This document shows positions 23,343 through 31,545 of a stretch of DNA of 64,000 nt, piece by piece. A program made the translations under genes and the position numbers. A model generated the notes under the pieces. The model searched no databases and was not told where the DNA came from. It saw only the letters and a list, made by a program, of their open reading frames with translations. Within the stretch, counting starts at the first letter, position 1. Every line of letters begins with the position of its first letter. Source of the stretch: Bailinhaonella thermotolerans (GTDB taxonomy: Bacteria > Actinomycetota > Actinomycetes > Streptosporangiales > Streptosporangiaceae); contig NZ_QZEY01000016.1 in the NCBI RefSeq assembly GCF_003594875.1, forward strand, positions 124,001 through 188,000, in the 5' to 3' direction.

Positions 23343-24698
23343 ATGAGCTGGGCGGACGCGCTGGCCGCAGGGCCGGCGAGCCCGGCCGACCTCGCGGGCG
23401 CGCGCATGCAGATGGCGTTGTCGCTGGGGTGGCACATCGTCATCGCCTGCTTCGGCGTGGGCATGCCGGGCCTGCTGCTGTTCGCCGAGTGGCGCGGGCA
23501 CCGGACCGGCGACGGTGAGTACGTCCGGCTGGCCAGGCGCTGGGCCAAGGCCGTGGGCGTGCTGTTCGCGGTCGGGGCCGTGTCCGGCACGATCCTCAGC
23601 TTCGAGATGGGCCTGCTGTGGCCCGGCCTCATGGGGACGTACGGCGAGGTCATCGGCGTGCCGTTCGCGATGGAGGGCATCGCCTTCTTCATCGAGGCGA
23701 TCTTCCTCGGCGTCTACCTGTACGCCTGGGACCGGCTGCCGCCGCGCGCGCACCTGCTGAGCGGGATCCCGGTGCTGCTGGCCGGGGTGGCGTCGGCCTT
23801 CTTCGTGGTGTGCGCGAACGCGTGGATGAACCAGCCCTACGGGTTCGACCTGGTGAACGGCGAGGTCGCGAACGTGGACCCGTGGGCGGCCATGTTCAAC
23901 CCGGCCACGCCCCCGCAGACCCTGCACATGATCATCGCCGCGTTCATGGTCGCCGGGTACGGCACCGCCGGGGTCTACGCGGTCGCCCTGCTGCGCGGGC
24001 GGAGAGAGCGGTACCACCGCCTCGGCTTCCAGATCCCGTTCACGCTCGCCGCGATCCTCACACCGGTCCAGATCCTCGTCGGGGACTACGCCGCGCGGTT
24101 CCTCGCCGAGTACCAGCCGGCCAAGCTCGCCGCCGCCGAGGCCCTGTACCGCACCGGGCCGCGCGCGCCGCTCAGCCTGGGCGGGATCGTCGTGGACGGC
24201 GAGCTGCGGTACGCGCTGGAGATCCCGAGCGGCCTGTCCCTGCTCGTCGGCAGCAGCCCGGACACCGTCGTACAGGGCCTGGACCTGGTGCCGCGCGCCG
24301 ACCACCCGCCGGTGTCCGTCGTGCACCTGGCCTTCGACACGATGGTGGGGCTGGGCTTCGCGCTGCTGCTGCTCGCGCTGTGGTACGGCTACGCCTGGTG
24401 GCGGCGGCGGGACCTGCCCCGGTCCCGCTGGTTCCTGCGGTTCGCGGCCCTGTCCGGGGTCGCCGCGGTGATCGCGCTGGAGGCCGGCTGGATCGTGACC
24501 GAGGTGGGCCGGCAGCCCTGGGTGGTGTACGGCAGGCTGCGCACGCACGACGCGGTGAACCCCGCGCCCGGCCTGTGGGTGGGGTTCGTGCTGGTCACGG
24601 CGGTGTACCTGGTGCTGACCCTCGCCACCGTCCACGTCATGCGGCGGATATCGCGCCCCGCGCCGCTGGCGCCCCAGGAACGCGGGGAGGCCGCCTGA
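23343..24698 (+). CDS. cydA: Cytochrome bd oxidase subunit I
   Basis: Quinol:O2 oxidoreductase subunit carrying hemes b558, b595 and d in the inner membrane. RMQMALSLGWHIVIACFGVG holds the heme-b595 His (His31); FEMGLLWPGLMGTYGEVIG, FFIEAIFLGVYLYAWDR and the C-terminal VTEVGRQPWVVYG segment are diagnostic. 451 residues: the quinol loop is short, as in CioA-type oxidases. GGAGGGG lies 4 bases before the ATG. The stop overlaps the cydB start. No cydDC follows directly; the exporter pair at 46-49.5 kb is a possible but unproven candidate. Confidence 0.94.
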   Translation: MSWADALAAGPASPADLAGARMQMALSLGWHIVIACFGVGMPGLLLFAEWRGHRTGDGEYVRLARRWAKAVGVLFAVGAVSGTILSFEMGLLWPGLMGTYGEVIGVPFAMEGIAFFIEAIFLGVYLYAWDRLPPRAHLLSGIPVLLAGVASAFFVVCANAWMNQPYGFDLVNGEVANVDPWAAMFNPATPPQTLHMIIAAFMVAGYGTAGVYAVALLRGRRERYHRLGFQIPFTLAAILTPVQILVGDYAARFLAEYQPAKLAAAEALYRTGPRAPLSLGGIVVDGELRYALEIPSGLSLLVGSSPDTVVQGLDLVPRADHPPVSVVHLAFDTMVGLGFALLLLALWYGYAWWRRRDLPRSRWFLRFAALSGVAAVIALEAGWIVTEVGRQPWVVYGRLRTHDAVNPAPGLWVGFVLVTAVYLVLTLATVHVMRRISRPAPLAPQERGEAA

Positions 24699-25753
24699 TG
24701 GAGGCCGCGCAGATCATGCTCGTCGTGACCTGGATCGGGGTCACGCTGTACGCCCTGCTCGGCGGGGCCGACTTCGGCGCGGGCGTCTGGGACCTGCTCG
24801 CCGGGCGCCGCCACGCCGGGATGCCGCAGCGGCGGCTCATCGAGCACTCGATCGGGCCCGTGTGGGAGGCGAACCACGTCTGGCTGATCTTCGTGATCGT
24901 GCTGCTGTGGACGGGGTTCCCGCCGGTCTTCGCGGCGATCATGTCCACGCTGTACATCCCGCTGACGCTGGCCGCGCTGGGGATCATCGCACGGGGGTCG
25001 GCGTTCGCGTTCCGGAAGGCGAGCACCGAACTGGGGCAGCAGCGGCTGTTCGGGGCGGCGTTCGCGATCTCGTCGGTGGTCACGCCGTTCTTCCTGGGGG
25101 CGGTCGCGGGCGGGATCGCGTCGGGGCGGGTGCCGCCGGGGCTGGCCCGGGGGGACGTGCTGGGGAGCTGGCTCAACCCGACCTCCGTCCTCGGGGGCGT
25201 GCTGGCGGTGGTCGTCTGCGCCTACCTGGCGGCGGCCTACCTCTGCGACGACTGCGTGCGCGCGGGCCTACCGGACCTGGCCGAGGGATTCCGGCGGCGG
25301 GCCCTGCTCACCGGCGTGCTGGCCGGGGCGGTCGCGCTCGGCGGCATCCTGGTGCTCCGCGCCGACGCCCCCGCCCTCTACGACGGCCTCACCCACCGCG
25401 GTCTCCCGCTGATCGTCGCCAGCGCCGTCCTGGGGGTGGTCGCCCTGGTCCTGCTGGCGCTCCGCCGCTACCTGCTGGTCCGCGCCGCGTCCGCCCTCGC
25501 GGTGACGGCGGTGATCTGGGGCTGGCCGCTGGCGCAGTACCCCCTGCTCCTCCCGCCCGCCACCGACTACCGGCAGGCGGCGGCGAGCCCCGTGGTCCTC
25601 TCGACCACCCTGATCGTCCTCGCCGTGGGCGCGGTCCTCGTCCTGCCCTCCATGGGATGGCTCCTGTGGATCCAGCACCGCTCCCCCTACCTCCCTCCCA
25701 CCTCCCCTTCCTCCTCCACTCCCTCCTCCGCACCTCCCGATGCCCGCCGCTGA
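24698..25753 (+). CDS. cydB: Cytochrome bd oxidase subunit II
   Basis: Partner membrane subunit, 351 residues, about eight helices. Starts LVVTWIGVTLYALLGGADFG, then EHSIGPVWEANHVWLIFVIV and YIPLTLAALGIIARGSAFAF, all CydB hallmarks. ATG overlaps the cydA stop (TGATG). The C-terminal tail is Ser/Pro-rich (PPTSPSSSTPSSAPP). Confidence 0.94.
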   Translation: MEAAQIMLVVTWIGVTLYALLGGADFGAGVWDLLAGRRHAGMPQRRLIEHSIGPVWEANHVWLIFVIVLLWTGFPPVFAAIMSTLYIPLTLAALGIIARGSAFAFRKASTELGQQRLFGAAFAISSVVTPFFLGAVAGGIASGRVPPGLARGDVLGSWLNPTSVLGGVLAVVVCAYLAAAYLCDDCVRAGLPDLAEGFRRRALLTGVLAGAVALGGILVLRADAPALYDGLTHRGLPLIVASAVLGVVALVLLALRRYLLVRAASALAVTAVIWGWPLAQYPLLLPPATDYRQAAASPVVLSTTLIVLAVGAVLVLPSMGWLLWIQHRSPYLPPTSPSSSTPSSAPPDARR

Positions 25754-25830
25754 CCAGCGAGGGGAGGCGTAATACGGGCGGGATGGGTAGTGCTAGCCAG
25801 GGAACGGATCGTGTCGACGGGGGAGTGGCG

Positions 25831-26535
25831 ATGCGGGGGCGGTTGCGGGGCGTGGCCGGGCTGACCTGCCTGGCGGTGATCGGCGCGGGGTCGGCGGGCT
25901 GCGCGACGGACGAGCAGAACCTGGGGCAGAGCCAGCCGCGGAACGAGGGGGCGAACGCGACGGCCGGCGGGATGCGGGTCGTGGACGCGTTCATCCTCGC
26001 CGGGCCGCCCGACCAGCGGGTCCAGGCGGGGGCCTCCCTGCCGCTGTACCTCAACCTGCTCAGCGACCGGGGACCGGACCGGCTGGTGTCGGTGTCGGCC
26101 CCGGGGTTCGCGCGCGGGGCGCAGGTGAACCGGCGGTTCGCGGAGGTGGCCCCGGGCAGGCCGCAGACCGACAAGGTGCCCGCCGCGACGCTTGAGGGGC
26201 TGACCCGGGCCGTGCCCGCGTACGGCCACGTGCCCGTCACCGTCACCTTCGAGCGGGCCGGGCAGGTGAAGCTGAACGTGCCGATCAAGGCCCGCTCGGG
26301 GGAGTGGGCCAGCTATCCGCCGGTCCAGCTCAGCCCCACGCCGACGGCCCAGCCGCGTCCCGAGCCGTCCCGCGTCAGGCCCGGCTCCTCCCCGGGACCC
26401 GGCTCCACGGCGACGCCGGCCCCGGGCTCCACGGGGAGGCCGCGGACCACCCCGACCGCGCAGCGCCGCGAGCGGGACCGCCAGACCCCGGCCGCGCCCG
26501 CCGTACCGCGCGTGCCCGCCAACGCCCGGCAGTGA
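25831..26535 (+). CDS. Lipoprotein resembling PCu(A)C/DUF461 copper chaperones
   Basis: 234-residue predicted lipoprotein: basic start, hydrophobic stretch and lipobox GAGSAGC (Cys24). The middle, VVDAFILAGPPDQRVQAG, LYLNLLSDRGPDRLVSVSAP and AYGHVPVTVTFERAGQVKLN, has the cupredoxin-like pattern of PCu(A)C proteins, but the Met/His copper ligands are not obvious. The last 70 residues are Pro/Ser/Thr/Arg-rich, probably a wall-spanning linker. ATG 25831 follows GGAG by 5 bases. It lies 78 bp after cydB, so a role at the respiratory chain is plausible. Confidence 0.62.
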   Translation: MRGRLRGVAGLTCLAVIGAGSAGCATDEQNLGQSQPRNEGANATAGGMRVVDAFILAGPPDQRVQAGASLPLYLNLLSDRGPDRLVSVSAPGFARGAQVNRRFAEVAPGRPQTDKVPAATLEGLTRAVPAYGHVPVTVTFERAGQVKLNVPIKARSGEWASYPPVQLSPTPTAQPRPEPSRVRPGSSPGPGSTATPAPGSTGRPRTTPTAQRRERDRQTPAAPAVPRVPANARQ

Positions 26536-26581
26536 CGGTCCTCGGCGGGGTGGCGGCGGGTGGCGGCGGACCCCCGGCGGC

Positions 26582-26641
26582 GACGAGGCCGGTGCGGACG
26601 AGGCCGGTGCGGGCGGGCCGGTGGGGGCGGGACCGGTGAGG
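26582..26641. repeat. 15-bp degenerate tandem repeat, four copies
   Basis: Two exact copies of GACGAGGCCGGTGCG (26582-26611) and two diverged ones to 26641, in the 197-bp gap after the lipoprotein gene. Confidence 0.75.
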
Positions 26642-26720
26642 GCAGCGCCGGTGGGGACCGATTCCCTTGGCGCGGCCTGAGCGTTCGGGCAAGGCGGGTT
26701 CGCCGCGGCGCGACCGGGGT

Positions 26721-26732
26721 TAACGTGCGGGT
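26721..26732 (+). promoter_or_regulatory. -10 box of a leaderless gene
   Basis: TAACGT (26721-26726) followed by 6 bases and the ATG at 26733. No convincing -35. Confidence 0.5.
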
Positions 26733-27008
26733 ATGGGCTCGCTCGACGACGCGGGTGACGAGCTCCGGCTTGATCACCCGGCATGGACGATCTGGAGGAG
26801 TGACGCCGGCCGGTGGTGGGCCACCCTGCGCCGCCCCCTGACGGCCGAGGAATGGGAGCAGCGCTGCTCCCGCACCGTGGACGGCGACGATCCGGCGAAA
26901 CTCGCCGCCGCCCTCCGCGCCGAGACCGACCGCCAGCGCCGCGCCGCGGCCGTACGGCTGTCGCGTGAGCGCGCGGTCCGCCTCGGCCCGGGGTGGGCGA
27001 GCGCCTGA
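26733..27008 (+). CDS. Small hypothetical protein
   Basis: 91 residues, soluble, charged, starting MGSLDDAGDELRLDHPAWTI, then WRSDAGRWWATLRRPLTAEEW and a helical Arg-rich C-terminus. The Trp-rich centre and the TVDGDDP segment recur in short actinomycete proteins of unknown function, as far as I recall. No Shine-Dalgarno; the -10 box 6 bases upstream suggests leaderless expression. Function not known. Confidence 0.65.
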   Translation: MGSLDDAGDELRLDHPAWTIWRSDAGRWWATLRRPLTAEEWEQRCSRTVDGDDPAKLAAALRAETDRQRRAAAVRLSRERAVRLGPGWASA

Positions 27009-27073
27009 CGCTCCGGGAGTGATGCGATCCGGCAGAATGGCGGGGTTCCGCGACCGGATGGAGGGGGCGTCCC

Positions 27074-27664
27074 GTGCGTGCGGCAGAGGAGAACCGGCTG
27101 GCCCGGGCCGTGACCGATCTCTTCGCGCCCCCCAACCTCGTGATGGCCATGCCACCGGTCGCCGGGATCGCGGCGGGCGGCTGGCCGGGCGTGGCCTGGG
27201 GCCTCCTCGCCGCGGCGCTGTGCGGCGGCGTCCCGGCCCTGGTGATCTGGGCGGGGGTGCGCTCCGGCCGCCTGGGCGACCGCCACATCACCGACCGGGC
27301 CCAGCGCCCCCGGCTGCTGGTGCTGATCACCGCCGCGGTCGCCGTGGCCCTCGCCGTGCTGGTGACGCTCGGCGCCCCGGCGTTCATCGTCTGGTCGGTG
27401 ATCAGCATGCTCGCGGGCCTGGCGGTGACGGCCCCCCTCACCCTGCTCTGGAAGGTCAGCTTCCACGCGGCCGTCGCCGCCGGCACCGTGGTCACGCTGG
27501 CGCAGGCGATCCCGCCGCACATCGCCTACCCGATCGGGGCGCCGCTGGTGGCCCTGGTCGCCTGGGCCCGGGTCGAGCTGACCGACCACACCTTCGCGCA
27601 GACCGCCGTGGGCGCCCTCCTCGGCGCGGCCACCTGCTGGACCGTCTTCGCCCTCGCCCCCTGA
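27074..27664 (+). CDS. PAP2-superfamily membrane phosphatase
   Basis: 196-residue integral membrane protein with five to six helices. The three phosphatase motifs are recognisable but loose: DRHITDRAQRPRLL, KVSFHAAVAAG (His in place of the PSGH block) and ARVELTDHTFAQTAVGALLG (Arg...His). The family removes phosphate from lipid phosphates such as undecaprenyl-PP or phosphatidate. GTG 27074 preceded by GGAGGGGG. Motif 2 being incomplete leaves activity uncertain. Confidence 0.7.
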   Translation: MRAAEENRLARAVTDLFAPPNLVMAMPPVAGIAAGGWPGVAWGLLAAALCGGVPALVIWAGVRSGRLGDRHITDRAQRPRLLVLITAAVAVALAVLVTLGAPAFIVWSVISMLAGLAVTAPLTLLWKVSFHAAVAAGTVVTLAQAIPPHIAYPIGAPLVALVAWARVELTDHTFAQTAVGALLGAATCWTVFALAP

Positions 27665-27700
27665 GCGCACATCCCCTGGGCGGAGCGTCCAGGCTCGGCC

Positions 27701-27828
27701 CTCCGGCGCCAGCCCGCGCGAGCGTCCCGGCTAAGTCCTCCGCCGCCAGCCCGCACGAGCGTCCCGGCTCAGTCCTCCGGCGCCAGCCCGCGCGAGCGTC
27801 CCGGCTCAGTCCTCCGCCGCCAGCTCGC
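27701..27828. repeat. 37-bp tandem repeat carrying the GNAT gene 3' end
   Basis: Three full 37-bp units (27701-27737, 27738-27774, 27775-27811) and a fourth partial one (27812-27828) that is the coding 3' end of the acetyltransferase. The stop codon (TCA at 27806-27808) lies in unit 3; unit 2 has a second TCA, changed to TAA on this strand in unit 1. Confidence 0.85.
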
Positions 27829-28309
27829 GCTGCAGCAGCACGGTGTCCACCCAGCGGCCGTGCTTGCGGCCCACGGCCTTGAGCCGGCCCACCTCGGTGA
27901 AGCCGTGGCGCAGATGCAGGAGGGTGGAGGCGGGGTCTCCGGTGTCGGCCACCACCGCGATCATCTGCCGGGCCCCGGCCCGGGTCGCGTCCTCGATCAG
28001 CGCGGTCAGGAGGGCCTTGCCGAGACCCCGCCCGGTCCGCTCGGGGGCGAGGTAGATGGTGTCCTCGACGGTGTGGCGGTAGGCCGGCTTGGGGCGGTAC
28101 TGCGCCGCGTAGGCGTACCCCGCGACCTCCCCGTCCACCTCGGCCACCAGGAACGGAAGCCCCCGCGCGGCCAGGTCGGCGTGCTTGGCCTCCCACGCCT
28201 CCGGCCCCGGCGGCTCCTCGTCGAAGGTGGCCACGCCCTCTCTGACGTAATGGGCGTAGATGGCGCCGACCGTCTTCAGGTCGGCCAGGGTGGCAGGACG
28301 GATACGCAT
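27806..28309 (-). CDS. GNAT N-acetyltransferase, phosphinothricin/methionine-sulfoximine type
   Basis: 167-residue acetyl-CoA-dependent acetyltransferase. The N-terminus MRIRPATLADLKTVGAIYAH, VREGVATFDEEPP, EDTIYLAPERTGRGLGKALL (acetyl-CoA loop R-x-x-G-x-G) and FTEVGRLKAVGRKHGRWVDT match the Pat/Bar/MddA group, which detoxifies phosphinothricin or methionine sulfoximine and sulfone. Presence of the fold does not prove herbicide resistance. ATG 28309. Stand-alone, with its 3' end in a tandem repeat. Confidence 0.85.
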   Translation of the reverse strand: MRIRPATLADLKTVGAIYAHYVREGVATFDEEPPGPEAWEAKHADLAARGLPFLVAEVDGEVAGYAYAAQYRPKPAYRHTVEDTIYLAPERTGRGLGKALLTALIEDATRAGARQMIAVVADTGDPASTLLHLRHGFTEVGRLKAVGRKHGRWVDTVLLQRELAAED

Positions 28310-28409
28310 GTGTTCTCCCCTCGGGCCGGGATCTTCCCCCCGGACGTTACCGGGCCCGGCGTCCCCGCGGTCCCCCCGCCCGCCGTACGGCGTGAGCCGC
28401 GCGGACGGG

Positions 28410-29489
28410 TCAGGGGTGGAAGACGGCCTGGAGGACGTGGCGCTTGCGGGCGGCGACGTCGAGCATGAGGCGGGGGGCCTCGGACAGGGGGAGGACGTCG
28501 GTGATCAGGTGCTCCCGGATCAGGTCGCCGTGGGAGCGGAGCAGGGCGATGGTCTCGGCGGACAGGCGTTCGCGGTCCCACAGGTGGGCCAGGCCCCGGG
28601 GGACGCGGCCGATCTGGGCGCACCGGATCGCCAGGTTGTTGTGGTGGAACTCCTCGCCGAGCCGTACCTCGGCCGCGCCGTCGGTGTAGAAGGCCAGGTC
28701 GATCACGGTCCCCTGCGGGCGGAGCGCGCGCAGCGCCGTGACCAGGCCGGACGGGCGGCCCCTGCACTGGAAGACCACGTCGGCCCCGTGGTCGGACGGG
28801 CCGTGGCGCCAGCGCCGCTTCAGCGTGGGCCCCGCGTCGTCGCCGGACAGGACGCCGAGGCCCAGCGCCTCGGCGACCGCGAGCCGCGCCGGGGTCTCGT
28901 CCACGACGACCACCTCGGCCGCGCCGTGCGAGGCCGCGAACAGCGCCGTGAGCAGGCCCACCACGCCCGCCCCGACCACCGCGACCCGCCGCCCGGCCAC
29001 CCCGTCGGACAGCGCCCGCACGTCGCCTCCGCACACGTCGGCGGCGGCGTGCAGCAGTCCGTTCGCGCAGATCGGCCCCATGTGCGCGACGTACACGCCG
29101 AGCACCGGGTCCAGCTCGGGCGGCAGCGGCACGAACCTGTCCGTGAGCGGGTCCGCCACGTACGAGGTGCGGTGGCCGTACGCCATGGCGACGCGCTCCC
29201 CGGCCTCGACGCCCGGGGTGCGGCTCTCGGTGACCTCGCCGACCTCCATGTACCCGAGGCGGCGGACCGGGTACGCCTCGGCCGGCTCCTCGGGCCGGAA
29301 CAGCCCGAGCACGGGGTCCCAGCTCGACGTGAGGTAGGGGTTGGTGCCCCGGACGAAGGTGATCTCCGTCCCCGCCGACAGGCCCGTGTACAGGGTGCGC
29401 ACCCGGAAGCGCCCTTCGGGGAGCGGCTCGTCCGGCTCCTCCGCGAACGCGAGCTCGCCCGGTCCCAGGGCGTACAGGACGCGGCTCAC
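28410..29489 (-). CDS. Medium-chain dehydrogenase/reductase (zinc-type fold)
   Basis: 359-residue MDR protein with a Rossmann motif VAVVGAGVVGLLTALFAASHG and a GroES-like N-terminal half (LYTGLSAGTEITFVRG, GYMEVGEVTES). The usual zinc Cys/His set is incomplete, resembling BchC-like or sugar-alcohol MDRs. Its start overlaps the Gfo/Idh/MocA stop by 4 bases, so the two act together, probably in oxidising or epimerising a sugar or cyclitol. Divergent from gpgS. Confidence 0.8.
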   Translation of the reverse strand: MSRVLYALGPGELAFAEEPDEPLPEGRFRVRTLYTGLSAGTEITFVRGTNPYLTSSWDPVLGLFRPEEPAEAYPVRRLGYMEVGEVTESRTPGVEAGERVAMAYGHRTSYVADPLTDRFVPLPPELDPVLGVYVAHMGPICANGLLHAAADVCGGDVRALSDGVAGRRVAVVGAGVVGLLTALFAASHGAAEVVVVDETPARLAVAEALGLGVLSGDDAGPTLKRRWRHGPSDHGADVVFQCRGRPSGLVTALRALRPQGTVIDLAFYTDGAAEVRLGEEFHHNNLAIRCAQIGRVPRGLAHLWDRERLSAETIALLRSHGDLIREHLITDVLPLSEAPRLMLDVAARKRHVLQAVFHP

Positions 29490-30436
29490 GCGGCCACCTC
29501 CCGGGCCGAGGCGGCGATCTCGCAGGCCACCCGGTGCGTGCGGAGGGCGTCCTCGTAGTCGGTGCGCACGTCGTTCCCGATCCCGAGCACCGCGTCCACG
29601 AACGCCCGGTCCACCCGGCGCTTGGCCGCGCCCTCGTCCTCCACCAGCTCCGGCTCGCCGTCGCCGTCGAACACGCGCAGGCTCGTCTCCGAGATCTCCA
29701 GCGCGAGCCCGTCGGCGTACACCTCAAGGCCGGCCCGGTGCTTCCAGCCCAGCAGGCACGTCGCGGCCAGCGAGCCCACCGCGCCGTTCTCGAACCGCAG
29801 CGCCGCGACGGTCGCCGCCGCGACGTCCCCGCCCGGCGCCACCGCCTCGGACTCGACCGCGCGCACCGCCGCGACCTCCCCGACCAGCAGCCGAGCCAGG
29901 TCGATGACGTGCGCCGCCTGCTCGACGACCTGCCCGCCGGACCCGTCGCGCCGCCCCCACCAGTCCACCGGCGGCACCTTGTCCAGCCAGTGCCCGAGCG
30001 CCAGCCGTACGGCACGGCCGTCGAGCAGCTCGCGCGCCCGCTGCACCACGTCCAGGTACCGCCACTGGTGGCCGACCGCCGACAGCACGCCGCGCGAGCG
30101 GGCCAGGGCGGCGATCGACTCGGCGGTGCCCAGGTCGATCGCGATCGGTTTCTCGACGAAGAACGGCAGGCCCGCCTCGATCACCGCGCGTTCGACCGGC
30201 CCGTGGGCGAACGGCGGCAGGCAGATGTAGACCGCGTCCAGCCGCTCCCGCTCCAGCATGTCGCCGTGGTGCGGGTACACGGCCGCGCCGTGGCGTTCGG
30301 CCAGGCCGGCGGCGCGTTCGAGAGAGAGGTCGGTCACCGCGGCGAGCCGCACGTCGGGGAACTCCGCGAGCACGTCGGCGTGGCGCGCCGCCACGTTCCC
30401 GGCGCCGACGAGCCCCACATTGCACCTACTTGGCAT
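29486..30436 (-). CDS. Gfo/Idh/MocA-family oxidoreductase
   Basis: NAD(P)-dependent sugar or inositol dehydrogenase, 316 residues. CNVGLVGAGNVAARHADVLA (nucleotide site), AVYICLPPFAHGPVERAVIE, the EKP motif (FFVEKPIAID) and the catalytic-site segment GGQVVEQAAHVIDLARLLVG are present. ATG 30436 chosen; upstream in-frame codons to 30472 have no ribosome-binding site. First gene of a two-gene unit with the MDR; divergent from gpgS over about 100 AT-richer bases that must hold both promoters. Confidence 0.85.
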   Translation of the reverse strand: MPSRCNVGLVGAGNVAARHADVLAEFPDVRLAAVTDLSLERAAGLAERHGAAVYPHHGDMLERERLDAVYICLPPFAHGPVERAVIEAGLPFFVEKPIAIDLGTAESIAALARSRGVLSAVGHQWRYLDVVQRARELLDGRAVRLALGHWLDKVPPVDWWGRRDGSGGQVVEQAAHVIDLARLLVGEVAAVRAVESEAVAPGGDVAAATVAALRFENGAVGSLAATCLLGWKHRAGLEVYADGLALEISETSLRVFDGDGEPELVEDEGAAKRRVDRAFVDAVLGIGNDVRTDYEDALRTHRVACEIAASAREVAA

Positions 30437-30536
30437 GCGACACCCATGCCTCAAGGAATGCAAACAAAACAACTAATTGGCAGTAATAGGTGCAATCCCC
30501 GCGACAACGGGCAATCAGTGCGATGGTCAAGAGGGG
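30437..30536. promoter_or_regulatory. AT-richer divergent promoter region
   Basis: 100 bp with runs such as GCAAACAAAACAACTAATTG and AGTAATAGGTGCAAT, well below the G+C of its surroundings, between the Gfo/Idh and gpgS starts. No exact boxes assigned. Confidence 0.4.
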
Positions 30537-31514
30537 ATGTGCCTGCCTGTGCTGTTGCCCGAGGTTCGAGAGTGGTTGTCACGCCGCAGCAGCTCCGCCG
30601 CGCGCTGGCCGGCCGAGCTGCTGATGAGACACAAAGGCGGCACGCGCGTGAGCGTCGTGCTGCCCGCCAGGAACGAGGAGGCCACGATCGGCGAGATCGT
30701 CGGCCGCATCCACCGGGACCTGGTCGTGGACGTCCCGCTCATCGACGAGCTGGTCGTCCTCGACTCCCGGTCGAGCGACCGCACCGCCGAGCTGGCGGTC
30801 GCGGCCGGCGCGGTGACCATCGCCCAGGACTCCGTGCTGCCCGGCCTGACCCCGCTGTGGGGCAAGGGTGAGGCGCTGTGGAAGTCGCTGGCCGTCACCA
30901 CCGGGGACGTGATCGTCTTCGTGGACTCCGACATCCGGGGGTTCACCACCGACTTCATCACCGGCCTGCTGGGGCCGCTGCTCACCGACCCCACCGTCAT
31001 GTACGTCAAGGGGCACTACGACCGGCCGCTGCACGACCGCGACTCGGTCGAGCCCGCCGGGGGCGGGCGGGTGACCGAGCTGGTCGCCCGGCCGCTGCTG
31101 AACATGTTCTGGCCGCAGCTCGCGGGCATCGTGCAGCCGCTCGCCGGGGAGTACGCCGGGCGGCGCGAGGTGCTGGAGGCCGTGCCGTTCGTCTGCGGGT
31201 ACGGCGTGGAGTTCGGGCTGCTCGTGGACCTGGTGGACCTGGTGGGGCTGGAGGCGTTCGCGCAGGTGGACCTGGGCGAACGCGTGCACGCCAACCAGTC
31301 CACGCAGGCGCTGGGGCGGATGGCCGGGCAGATCATCAGCACCGCCTGGACCCGCCTTCACCGGCAGGGGCTGGTGATCCTCAGCGACCCGCCGACGACG
31401 CTGCTGACCCAGTTCGTGCGCATGGGCGGGGAACTGGTGACCGACGACCACGACGTCCGCGTGCTCGAACGACCACCCATGGCCCACATCCGCGCGCTGC
31501 GGGAGGGCCGATGA
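30537..31514 (+). CDS. gpgS: Glucosyl-3-phosphoglycerate synthase (GT81)
   Basis: Transfers glucose from NDP-glucose to 3-phosphoglycerate, first step to glucosylglycerate, a compatible solute, and in mycobacteria to methylglucose lipopolysaccharide. Signature segments: RVSVVLPARNEEATIGEIV, LVVLDSRSSDRTAELA, GKGEALWKSLAVT, the metal-binding DSD (VFVDSDI), GGGRVTELVARPLLNM, IVQPLAGEYAGRREVLE and CGYGVEFGLLVDLVDLVGL. 325 residues with ATG 30537. AAGAGGGG abuts this ATG, so GTG 30549 (12 bases away) is a real alternative. A gpgP phosphatase is not in the window. The GT4 gene follows 31 bp later. Confidence 0.9.
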   Translation: MCLPVLLPEVREWLSRRSSSAARWPAELLMRHKGGTRVSVVLPARNEEATIGEIVGRIHRDLVVDVPLIDELVVLDSRSSDRTAELAVAAGAVTIAQDSVLPGLTPLWGKGEALWKSLAVTTGDVIVFVDSDIRGFTTDFITGLLGPLLTDPTVMYVKGHYDRPLHDRDSVEPAGGGRVTELVARPLLNMFWPQLAGIVQPLAGEYAGRREVLEAVPFVCGYGVEFGLLVDLVDLVGLEAFAQVDLGERVHANQSTQALGRMAGQIISTAWTRLHRQGLVILSDPPTTLLTQFVRMGGELVTDDHDVRVLERPPMAHIRALREGR

Positions 31515-31545
31515 CCACCGGGGAACCGTCGGCGAGGGAGGGCCG

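Noticed and set aside
27701-27828. 37-bp repeats considered as a CRISPR array
   Set aside because: Units are directly adjacent with no spacers and match the acetyltransferase coding end; no cas genes nearby.
27806-28309. Naming the acetyltransferase as a herbicide-resistance gene (bar/pat)
   Set aside because: Family-level similarity includes methionine sulfoximine/sulfone acetyltransferases; no residue visible here decides the substrate.
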